Assembly (NCBI GenBank): GCA_937889645.1
Contig: CALBZE010000060.1
Coordinates: 1 to 26,713, forward strand
Source of the DNA: an uncultured bacterium
Lineage (GTDB): Bacteria; Gemmatimonadota; Gemmatimonadetes; Longimicrobiales; RSA9
Length of the DNA: 26,713 nucleotides
Direction: 5' to 3'
Shown: one piece after another, positions 20,668 through 26,713 of the stretch
Numbering within the stretch: position 1 is the first letter of the stretch
Layout: each line of letters starts with the position of its first letter
Position numbers and translations under genes: made by a program
The notes under the pieces: model-generated
Told to the model about the DNA's origin: nothing
Database searches by the model: none
What the model saw: only the letters and a program-made list of their open reading frames with translations

Positions 20668-20688
20668 GGCGCCGGCCCGGTCGGCGCC
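20668..20688 (-). terminator. Hairpin after the PAP2 gene, possible terminator
   Basis: GGCGCCG (20668-20674) and CGGCGCC (20682-20688) form a perfect 7-bp GC stem just four bases beyond the PAP2 stop codon at 20693. There is no following T-run, so it may be a Rho-assisted or stability element rather than an intrinsic terminator. Confidence 0.4.
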
Positions 20689-20692
20689 CTCG

Positions 20693-21556
20693 CTAGTCCC
20701 GCCGCCCGCCGCCGAGCACGCGCGCCAGCTTCGGCGCCGAGGCCACGACCGCGAGGCCCAGCACCAGCCCGGCGACGGCGTCCGTCGCGTAGTGGAAGCC
20801 GCCGTACACGGCGCCCACGGCGAGCCCGGTCGAGAGGAGCGCGAGCCACGGAGCCAGCCGCGGCAGATATCGTGCGGCGAGCGCCGTCTGCGCGAACGCG
20901 ACTCCGACGTGCGACGACGGGAACGCCGCGCCCTGGCTGGAGCCGGCCTCGAGAACCGCGTGCGTGAGGTTGTAGAGCGGCCCGTCGGCGATCGCGCCGC
21001 CCGGGGCGGGGAAGAGATACCGCGGCCCCTGGACCGGGAAGTAGATGAAGAAGAGGTAGTGCGCGAAGAAAACCAGCATCACGCCGAACACGACGTGGCG
21101 GAACTCCTCGCGGCGGCGCCGCAGGTAGAGGATCAGCGGCGGCCCGTAGATCAGGAAGTAATACGACAGGTACGCCCCGTGGAGCGCTTCGGAGAGCGGC
21201 AGCCACGGCGCGCCCGCGGCCAGCTCCCGGCTCGGCTGCCCGCCGAAGATACGCTCCTCGGCGCCGAGGATGAGCTCGTCGAAGTAGTGCCCGTCCCAGA
21301 CGGCCAGGTTGAGCGGCACCAGCTCCGCATACAGCAGCGGGATGAGCGCGAGCGGGTACCAGTCGGCCGCCAGCGCGGCGACGCGAGGCCAGCGGCGGCG
21401 CAGCTCCGCGCGCAGCCGGTCGAAAGGCGGCACGCCGAGCGCGAGCGCGGCGGCGAACAGGTGCGCGGCGAGGAGCGCGGGCCAGGCGGCCGTGCGATGC
21501 GGGAACGCCACCGCGGCGGCCGAGACCAGCATGTACAGCGCGAAGAGGCGGTCCAT
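20693..21556 (-). CDS. PAP2-superfamily membrane phosphatase / phosphotransferase
   Basis: This 287-residue integral membrane protein has about six or more hydrophobic spans and the PAP2 active-site motifs: FPVQGPRY (variant first motif), FPSSHVGVAF with His216, and GGFHYATDAVAG with His255 and Asp259. The order and spacing resemble the integral-membrane PAP2 group that includes lipid phosphatases and the inositol-phosphorylceramide synthases. It is the last gene of the leftward run that contains serine palmitoyltransferase. I therefore infer that it acts on a phosphosphingolipid or transfers a head group, but ordinary undecaprenyl- or phosphatidate-phosphatase activity is possible. ATG 21556 is the first start in frame that gives a sensible N-terminus; the Shine-Dalgarno is weak. 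Confidence 0.88.
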   Translation of the reverse strand: MDRLFALYMLVSAAAVAFPHRTAAWPALLAAHLFAAALALGVPPFDRLRAELRRRWPRVAALAADWYPLALIPLLYAELVPLNLAVWDGHYFDELILGAEERIFGGQPSRELAAGAPWLPLSEALHGAYLSYYFLIYGPPLILYLRRRREEFRHVVFGVMLVFFAHYLFFIYFPVQGPRYLFPAPGGAIADGPLYNLTHAVLEAGSSQGAAFPSSHVGVAFAQTALAARYLPRLAPWLALLSTGLAVGAVYGGFHYATDAVAGLVLGLAVVASAPKLARVLGGGRRD

Positions 21557-21612
21557 CGCCCTTCGGGCGTCTGGCCCGCCTCCCCGCGCCGGACCGGTCC
21601 CGGCATCACCGC

Positions 21613-22752
21613 TCAGAGCGACTTCTCGTAGATTCGGTACGTCTTGTAGACGCGGGCTCCCATCCGTTCGAGCCCCCGGCGCATGTCCCAATTGTCCTCC
21701 AGGATCCACGAACACTCGGCCTGCTTGAACCCCGCCTCGGCGCCCTCCCTGAAGATGTGCAGGTAGAGCATCGCGTCGATCCCCTTCCTGCGATACCCCG
21801 GCTTGAGCCCGAGCGTCAGGACCCGCAGGGTGTCGATCTTCCGCTGATGCCACAGCAGCTTGAAGATGCCGAACGGGAAGAGCCGGCCGTTCACATGCTT
21901 GAGCGCCTGGTTGAAGTCCGGCAGGGCGAGCGCGAAGCCGACCGGCTCGCCGTCCACCTCCGCGATCGCGCAGAGCCGCGGGTTGACCACCGGCTTCAGC
22001 TGCCGGGCCAGGTGATCGAACTCCGCGTCGGTCATCGGCACGAAGCCCCAGTTCCGCTCCCAGGCGCTGTTGTAGATCTCCTTGATCCTCGCGACCTCGC
22101 CCGCGAAGTCCTTCATGTTCAGCGTGCGGAGCTGGATCCGCTCCGCCTGCCGCAGCCGCTCGACGCCGCGGACCAGCCGTTCCGGCGGCCGCTGATCGTC
22201 GAGCCAGTAGGCCAGGAGATCCTTGGCCTTCACGTACCCCGCGCCCTCGACCAGCTTCGGGTAGTAGGGCGGCGTGTGCGCCATCATGACGATCGGCGGC
22301 TTGTCGAACCCGTCGACCAGCATGCCGAGCCCGGACTCCTCGTTGGTCGAGAAGCTTTCCGGCCCCATGACGCGCTCCATCCCGCGCTCGCGCAGCCAGT
22401 TCTCGGCAGCCTCGAGGAGCGCGCGGGCGACGTCGCCATCGTCGATGCACTCGAAGAAGCCGAAGAAGCCGGTCTTCTCCTCGTGGAACTCGTTGTGCCG
22501 ATGGTTGACGATCGCCGCGATGCGCCCGACGACGTCGTCGCCGCGCCAGGCGAGGAAGTATTCGACGTCGGCGTGCTGGTGGAACGGATGACGACGCCGG
22601 TCGAGGACCGTCCTGATGTCGCCGAGCAGCGGCGGGACCCACAGCGGGTCGTTGGCGTAGATCCGCCACGGCAGGCGAATGAACCGGTCCAGCTCCGCCC
22701 GACCGACGACCGGGCGGACCGTGACCGCCGCGCCGCTCACCATCGTCGTCAT
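21613..22752 (-). CDS. GNAT-fold acyltransferase, candidate bacterial ceramide synthase
   Basis: This 379-residue protein starts at ATG 22752, two bases after the serine palmitoyltransferase stop (TGAGCATG), so the pair is translationally coupled. The N-terminal half (RFIRLPWRIYANDPLWVPPL, FLAWRGDDVVGRIAAIVN) and the C-terminal half (AIAEVDGEPVGFALALPDF, LGLKPGYRRKGIDAMLY, ending MGARVYKTYRIYEKSL) both have GNAT-like strands. The acyl-CoA-binding loop is YRRKGI near residue 323. It resembles YghO-type proteins. In Caulobacter, an acyltransferase (bCerS) completes bacterial ceramide. The position directly after spt suggests that this protein N-acylates the sphingoid base. Substrate and acyl donor (CoA or ACP) are inferred, not seen. 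Confidence 0.82.
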   Translation of the reverse strand: MTTMVSGAAVTVRPVVGRAELDRFIRLPWRIYANDPLWVPPLLGDIRTVLDRRRHPFHQHADVEYFLAWRGDDVVGRIAAIVNHRHNEFHEEKTGFFGFFECIDDGDVARALLEAAENWLRERGMERVMGPESFSTNEESGLGMLVDGFDKPPIVMMAHTPPYYPKLVEGAGYVKAKDLLAYWLDDQRPPERLVRGVERLRQAERIQLRTLNMKDFAGEVARIKEIYNSAWERNWGFVPMTDAEFDHLARQLKPVVNPRLCAIAEVDGEPVGFALALPDFNQALKHVNGRLFPFGIFKLLWHQRKIDTLRVLTLGLKPGYRRKGIDAMLYLHIFREGAEAGFKQAECSWILEDNWDMRRGLERMGARVYKTYRIYEKSL

Positions 22753-22754
22753 GC

Positions 22755-23936
22755 TCAGATCACCGCCATGGTGCGGCCGACGCGCTGGAGCGCGTCGAGC
22801 GCGAAGTCGATGTGCTCGTCCGTGTGCGTGGCCATGAGCGAGATGCGCAGCCGGCACGAGTTCTCGGGCACGGCCGGCGGCGTGACGGGGTTCGTGAAGA
22901 CACCCGCGTCGAAGAGCTCCTTCCAGAACGTGAACGTCTCCTCGAGGCTGCCGATCAGGATCGGCACGATCGGCGTCTCGCTCGGGCCGATGTCGTACCC
23001 CAGGCGACGGAGCTCTTCCTGCATGCGGCGCGTGTTCTTCCACAGCTGCTCGCGCCGCTCCGGCTCGCGCTCGATCACGTCCAGCGCGGCCAGCACCGTC
23101 GCCACCGAGGCGGGCGGCATGCTCGCGCTGAAGATCAGCGAACGGGCGTTGTGCTTCAGGTAGTGGATCACCGACTCCGGCCCGGCGACCACGCCGCCGA
23201 TCGAGGCGAGCGACTTCGAGAACGTCGCCGTGATCAGCGCGACCTTGTCGTCGAGGCCGAAGTGCTGGGCCGTCCCCGCGCCGGTTGCGCCGAGCACGCC
23301 GATCGCGTGCGCGTCGTCGACCACCAGCTCCGCGCCGTAGAACTCCGCGAGCGAGACGAGCTTCGGCAGGTCGACGATGTTCCCCTCCATCGAGAAGATG
23401 CCGTCCGTGATGATCATCTTCCCCGCCTCCGGCGGCGCCTTGGCCAGCATCCGCTCCAGAGCGGCGAAGTCGCCGTGCGGATAGCGCTGCACCTGGGCGT
23501 AGGACAGCCGCGCACCATCGACGATGCACGCGTGGTCGAGCTTGTCCATGAAGATGATGTCGCCGCGGCCGGCCAGCGTCGACACGACGCCGAGATTCGT
23601 CTGGTAGCCCGTGCTGAACACGAGCGCGGCCTCCTTGTTCAGGAACCGCGCGAGCCGATCCTCCAGCTCCTCGTGCATGTCGAGCGTGCCGTTCAGGAAC
23701 CGGCTGCCGGTGCAGCCGCTGCCGTACTTCTTGAGCGCCGCCGCCGCCGCCTCCAGCACGTGCGGGTGATGCGTGAGCCCGAGGTAGTTGTTCGAGCCCA
23801 TCATCACCTTCCGCTCGCCGCGGATGATCACGTGCGTGTCGTACGAGGCTTCGATGGGGACGAAATAGGGGTAGTAGCCCTGCGCCTGGATCTCGCGGGC
23901 CCGGGTGAAACGATTGCACTTATCGAAAAGGCTCAT
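22755..23936 (-). CDS. spt: Serine palmitoyltransferase (alpha-oxoamine synthase family)
   Basis: This 393-residue PLP enzyme condenses serine with a fatty acyl thioester to make 3-oxosphinganine, the first step of sphingolipid synthesis. Its length and motifs match bacterial Spt (as in Sphingobacterium): GYYPYFVPIE, MGSNNYLGL, GSGCTGSRFLNGTLDMHEEL, FSTGYQTNLG, LDHACIVDGARLS, TDGIFSMEGNIVDLP, VDDAHAIGVLG and FSASMPPASVA. Likely PLP residues are His135 (stacking), Asp207, His210 and Lys241 (FSKSLASIGG, internal aldimine). The TGSRFLNGT signature separates it from glycine C-acetyltransferase and BioF. It starts at ATG 23936 after a GGAG site, 24 bp downstream of the epimerase gene. Confidence 0.92.
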   Translation of the reverse strand: MSLFDKCNRFTRAREIQAQGYYPYFVPIEASYDTHVIIRGERKVMMGSNNYLGLTHHPHVLEAAAAALKKYGSGCTGSRFLNGTLDMHEELEDRLARFLNKEAALVFSTGYQTNLGVVSTLAGRGDIIFMDKLDHACIVDGARLSYAQVQRYPHGDFAALERMLAKAPPEAGKMIITDGIFSMEGNIVDLPKLVSLAEFYGAELVVDDAHAIGVLGATGAGTAQHFGLDDKVALITATFSKSLASIGGVVAGPESVIHYLKHNARSLIFSASMPPASVATVLAALDVIEREPERREQLWKNTRRMQEELRRLGYDIGPSETPIVPILIGSLEETFTFWKELFDAGVFTNPVTPPAVPENSCRLRISLMATHTDEHIDFALDALQRVGRTMAVI

Positions 23937-23960
23937 TGCCGCTCCACTGCTCCGTTATCT

Positions 23961-24950
23961 CTAGAGCCACCCGTTGTCCCGGTACCAGGTCGCGGTCTGC
24001 ATCAACCCGTCCGGTAAGGTGATCTCCGGTTCGAATCCGAAGTCGCGACGCAGCGACTCGGTTTCGCATGTCCAGCCAGGCGCGAGTAGCTCGCGCGCCT
24101 TGTCGCGATTGAAGATCGTCGCCCGGCCGCGCAGCGCCGCGCCCCATTCGCTCAGCGCGGCGGCCGCGCGCACGGCCGTCCGAGGCACGCGCACCGGCCT
24201 TACCCGACGGCCGACGGCGCGGCCGAAGTAGTCTGCGACTTCGGTCCACGTATAGACGCGCGGTTCGGCAACATGATAGACGCCCGTCGCGACGGCGCCA
24301 CCCGCCACACGAACCAGCGCTTCTGCCAGGTCCCGCACGTGGATGAGCTGGACCGGCCGTTCGGGACCTGCGGGGATCGGTAGGATGCCACGGGCCGCGT
24401 AGCGGAAGAATCGCAACATCTCGCGGTCCCTAGGACCGTAGACGGCAGGCGCCCGCAGCGCGACCGCGCCGATCTCGGCGCCCGCCTCGAGACAGGCCCG
24501 TTCGCCTTCCAGTTTCGTCCGACCGTACGCCGTGAGCGGCCGGGGAGATTCGCCGGCGTGGACCGGACGGCCATCCACGCTGGGACCGGCCGCCGCGAGA
24601 GAGCTAAGGTATACGAAACGACGCGGCCGCGCCGGCGCCTCGCGCACCGCGTCGACGAGCGCGCGCGTGCCGGCGCCGTTCACGCGGGCGAGCTCTTCCT
24701 CCGACCTCGCATACGTCAGTGCCGCCAGGTGGAAGACCACCTCCACCCCATCGACGGCGCGCTCCAACGATCGGCGGTCTACGAGCGAGCCGACCACCAG
24801 CTCCGCGCCGTGCGCGCGCAACAGAGACACGTCGCTCGATTCCCGAACCAGTGCGCGGATCCGCGCCCCTCGGGATGCGAGTGCCTCGACCAGATGGGAG
24901 CCGACGAACCCCGTGGCTCCGGTGACCAAGACGGGCGTCCCGGATGTCAC
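23961..24950 (-). CDS. NAD(P)-dependent epimerase/dehydratase, probable CerR-like sphingolipid reductase
   Basis: This 329-residue extended short-chain dehydrogenase has the Rossmann motif GATGFVG near the N-terminus, HLAALTYA, YLSSLAAAG and the catalytic pair Tyr142/Lys146 in YGRTK. VYGPRDREMLRFF and QLIHVRDLAEAL are typical of the family. It lies 24 bp upstream of spt on the same strand. In Caulobacter a protein of this class (CerR) reduces the 3-oxo group of the ceramide precursor, so the same job is inferred here. Other nucleotide-sugar or sterol-type substrates cannot be excluded. The GTG at 24950 is the only in-frame start close before the Rossmann motif; its ribosome-binding site is poor. 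The 45-bp gap upstream is relatively AT-rich. Confidence 0.88.
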   Translation of the reverse strand: MTSGTPVLVTGATGFVGSHLVEALASRGARIRALVRESSDVSLLRAHGAELVVGSLVDRRSLERAVDGVEVVFHLAALTYARSEEELARVNGAGTRALVDAVREAPARPRRFVYLSSLAAAGPSVDGRPVHAGESPRPLTAYGRTKLEGERACLEAGAEIGAVALRAPAVYGPRDREMLRFFRYAARGILPIPAGPERPVQLIHVRDLAEALVRVAGGAVATGVYHVAEPRVYTWTEVADYFGRAVGRRVRPVRVPRTAVRAAAALSEWGAALRGRATIFNRDKARELLAPGWTCETESLRRDFGFEPEITLPDGLMQTATWYRDNGWL

Positions 24951-24995
24951 AGACGTATCACTCTAAGGTGCGAACCACCCAGCCAAAAGGCAATG

Positions 24996-26513
24996 CTAGG
25001 CGCCCCGTTCGGCGCTTGCAAGCGCCTTCTCCACCACGTCCAGCGCGTGGTCGAGCTGGGCCTCCGTGATGACGAGCGGCGGCACGAACGCCAGCACATT
25101 GGCGTCCGGCCCTTCGTAGAGGAGGATGATGCCCGCGCGCAACGCCTCGCCCACGACCCGGGCGGCCAGCCGAGGCGCCGGCCGGCGACTCTCGCGGTCC
25201 TCGACCAGTTCTACACCCTGGAGCAAACCCGCGCCACGCACGTCGCCGACGGACCGGAACCGCTCGCGCCATGTCTCGAGGCGGTCCCGCAGCCGCGCGC
25301 CCAGCTCGGCCGCGCGCTCGACCAGCCCTCGGGTCTCGATCTCCTCGATCTGCGCGAGCGCCGCCGCGCAGGCGATGGGGTTCCCCAGGAACGTGCTCGT
25401 GTGGATCGCCTCGCCCGTCGACGGCGGCCACGACTCCATCACCGTCGGCGATCCGATCGCCGCGCTGAGCGGCAACATCCCCGTGAGCGCCTTCCCGACG
25501 GTCATGATGTCGGGGACGACGCCTTCGTGCTCGCACGCGAACCACCGGCCGGTCCGACCGAAGCCGGTATAGATCTCGTCGAAGACGAGGACGATCCCGT
25601 GCGCGTCACACAGCTCGCGCAGCCCGGCGAGGAATCCGGGCGGCGGCACCACGATCCCGCCACGCCCCTGGATCGGCTCGACGACGACGGCGCCGATCGG
25701 CGCCGCCGTCGACTCCGCCCGCTCGATCAGCCGACGCACCTCCGCGAGCGCGCCCTCCGCCGGGTCGCCCGGGCGCTCGACGCCGTGCCCCGCGCCCTCC
25801 GCCGCGCGGGCCGAGCCTTCGGCCACGCGGCCCGAGCCACCGCCAGCGCGGCCCGAGCCACCGCCAGCGCGGCCCGAGCCACCGCCAGCGCGGTCCGAGC
25901 CAGCGGCCGCGCGGCCCGCGCCAGGCCAGCGGTAGGGGTTCGGGTACGGCGCGAAGACCACGCCCGCGAAGAGCTGATCGCGGAACGGATCACGGAACTC
26001 GCTCCGCCACGTCGTCGCGAGCGAGCCGTACGTCAGCCCGTGGTAGCCGCCGGTGAAGGCGATGATCCCCGGCCGCCGCGTGTGCATGATCGCCGTCTTC
26101 AGCGCCGCCTCGACGGCCTCGCTCCCTGAGCTCCCCAGGATGCACACGCCGAGCGGGTCGGGCGCGAGCGCCGCAAGCCGCTCGAGGAGCTGGACCTTGA
26201 TAGCCGCCGGATAGACGTCACCCATCGCGTGCGCCAGCGTCGACGCCTGCCGCGCCACCGCTTCCGCGACCCGAGGGTTCGCGTGCCCCGTCGCCGCGAC
26301 GCTGAACCCGGACGACAGGTCGACGTACACGTTCCCGTCCGCGTCGCGCACGTTCGCGCCTCGCGCCTCCGCCCAGAAGACCGGCGGCTCGCCCTCCAAC
26401 CGCGTGATGTTCCGCGATTCGACCCGCCCCAGCCGCGCCGCCAAGCTCCGCGACGCCGGCCCCGGAATCTCCGTCACCACCCGCGGCAACGCGGTCCCCA
26501 ATTCCTCGGTCAT
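24996..26513 (-). CDS. Class III PLP aminotransferase with a repeat insertion
   Basis: This 505-residue enzyme belongs to the fold-type I class III aminotransferases (ornithine, 4-aminobutyrate and acetylornithine types). Signatures are DADGNVYVDLSSGFSV, LGSSGSEAVEAALKTA, FTGGYHGLTYGSLA, VVVEPIQGRGGIVVPP, FDEIYTGFGRTGRWF, the PLP lysine Lys341 in TVGKALTG, and TSTFLGNPIACAAAL. The amino donor is not evident. A Gly/Arg/Ala-rich segment of about 50 residues, built from 21-bp repeats, interrupts the fold after PYPNPYRWPG, which makes the protein longer than usual for the class. ATG 26513, preceded by GAGGG at good spacing, is preferred over the TTG two codons earlier. It lies 45 bp upstream of the epimerase gene and may or may not be part of the sphingolipid operon. 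Confidence 0.92.
   Translation of the reverse strand: MTEELGTALPRVVTEIPGPASRSLAARLGRVESRNITRLEGEPPVFWAEARGANVRDADGNVYVDLSSGFSVAATGHANPRVAEAVARQASTLAHAMGDVYPAAIKVQLLERLAALAPDPLGVCILGSSGSEAVEAALKTAIMHTRRPGIIAFTGGYHGLTYGSLATTWRSEFRDPFRDQLFAGVVFAPYPNPYRWPGAGRAAAGSDRAGGGSGRAGGGSGRAGGGSGRVAEGSARAAEGAGHGVERPGDPAEGALAEVRRLIERAESTAAPIGAVVVEPIQGRGGIVVPPPGFLAGLRELCDAHGIVLVFDEIYTGFGRTGRWFACEHEGVVPDIMTVGKALTGMLPLSAAIGSPTVMESWPPSTGEAIHTSTFLGNPIACAAALAQIEEIETRGLVERAAELGARLRDRLETWRERFRSVGDVRGAGLLQGVELVEDRESRRPAPRLAARVVGEALRAGIILLYEGPDANVLAFVPPLVITEAQLDHALDVVEKALASAERGA
25801..25926 (-). repeat. In-frame 21-bp tandem repeat in the aminotransferase gene
   Basis: Six 21-base units run from 25801, 25822, 25843, 25864, 25885 and 25906. 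The units at 25843 and 25864 are identical and the outer ones have diverged. They encode the heptapeptide SGRAGGG and variants (SDRAGGG, SGRVAEG, SARAAEG). The period is a multiple of three, so the reading frame is kept. Confidence 0.9.
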
Positions 26514-26713
26514 CTCCAACCCTCACACGGTCGCCGGCCCTGCCGCGAGCCGCGCCCGCGTCCCAAAACGCCAACCATGCGTCCCACCCGAAGCATAGCG
26601 CTCTGTCTGCAGGAATTGTTGGTCCGGGGTCACGGCGGCCGCGGCCGCTGCCCCCACCACCGCCGCGCCGCAAGCGCGCCCGCCCTGCCGACGGCGGTGC
26701 GGCCGCCCGCTCC
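26514..26713. other. Intergenic end of the window
   Basis: These 200 bases upstream of the aminotransferase carry no supported gene. The ribosome-binding site of the aminotransferase is at the left edge. A moderately AT-rich stretch (about 26570-26630) may hold its promoter, but I found no convincing -35/-10 pair. The right end is GC-rich and featureless. Confidence 0.5.

Noticed and set aside
20693..23919. Possible giant fusions of PAP2 with GNAT, and GNAT with the PLP enzyme, in extended open frames
   Set aside because: The upstream parts of these frames are out-of-frame translations of the neighbouring genes. Proper starts (21556 and 22752) and adjacent stops separate three independent proteins.
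25801..25926. Direct repeats that might be a CRISPR array
   Set aside because: The units are contiguous without spacers, 21 bp long, keep the reading frame, and lie inside an aminotransferase gene.

Overview
This is a very GC-rich, gene-dense bacterial chromosome segment with strong G/C preference at third codon positions. The gene content points to a free-living Gram-negative bacterium, probably Gemmatimonadota or a relative. The clues are a secreted S9 peptidase, a secreted six-bladed beta-propeller protein, a DUF4153 membrane protein, several small lipoproteins, and a serine palmitoyltransferase that resembles the Bacteroidota enzymes. The taxonomic call is inference. I see no phage, transposon, CRISPR array, rRNA or tRNA.

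Layout. (1) 1-4426 (+): the 3' part of gyrA (its 5' end lies outside the window), then a DUF4153 membrane protein. (2) 4404-5521 (-): an alpha/beta hydrolase preceded by a DUF59/MIP18-type Fe-S assembly protein. (3) 5851-8807 (+): an MBL-fold hydrolase translationally coupled to a GAF + HD-GYP protein. (4) 8892-9920 (+): a secreted beta-propeller protein followed by a 26-bp tandem repeat. (5) 10172-11519 (+): a 72-residue SelW-like selenoprotein with an in-frame UGA, then phosphofructokinase. (6) 11527-12885 (-): an MBL/beta-CASP nuclease. (7) 12974-16560 (+): an S9 peptidase overlapping (ATGA) a lipoprotein binding protein, closed by a strong hairpin. (8) 16747-18020 (-): a lytic transglycosylase and a small lipoprotein, divergent from a glycine-zipper lipoprotein and a small basic protein at 18166-19123 (+). 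(9) 19276-26513 (-): CPBP protease, a small unknown protein with its own terminator, PAP2 phosphatase, GNAT protein, serine palmitoyltransferase, NAD-dependent epimerase and a class III aminotransferase.

Two systems stand out. The first is the selenoprotein at 10172-10390. Its reading frame is broken by UGA at exactly the Sec position of the SelW CxxU motif, and a bacterial-type SECIS hairpin follows. Conventional gene calling would miss it, and it implies that the genome carries selenocysteine machinery elsewhere. The second is the block at 20693-24950, which reads as a compact sphingolipid pathway: Spt, a CerR-like reductase, a candidate acyltransferase in the ceramide-synthase role, and a PAP2 enzyme that could remodel the head group.

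Smaller oddities are Met at the quinolone-resistance Ser83 position of GyrA with a displaced GyrA box, a mixed ATP/PPi signature in phosphofructokinase, an enlarged HD-GYP domain, an in-frame 21-bp repeat expansion in the aminotransferase, and an out-of-frame leader ORF ahead of the CPBP protease.
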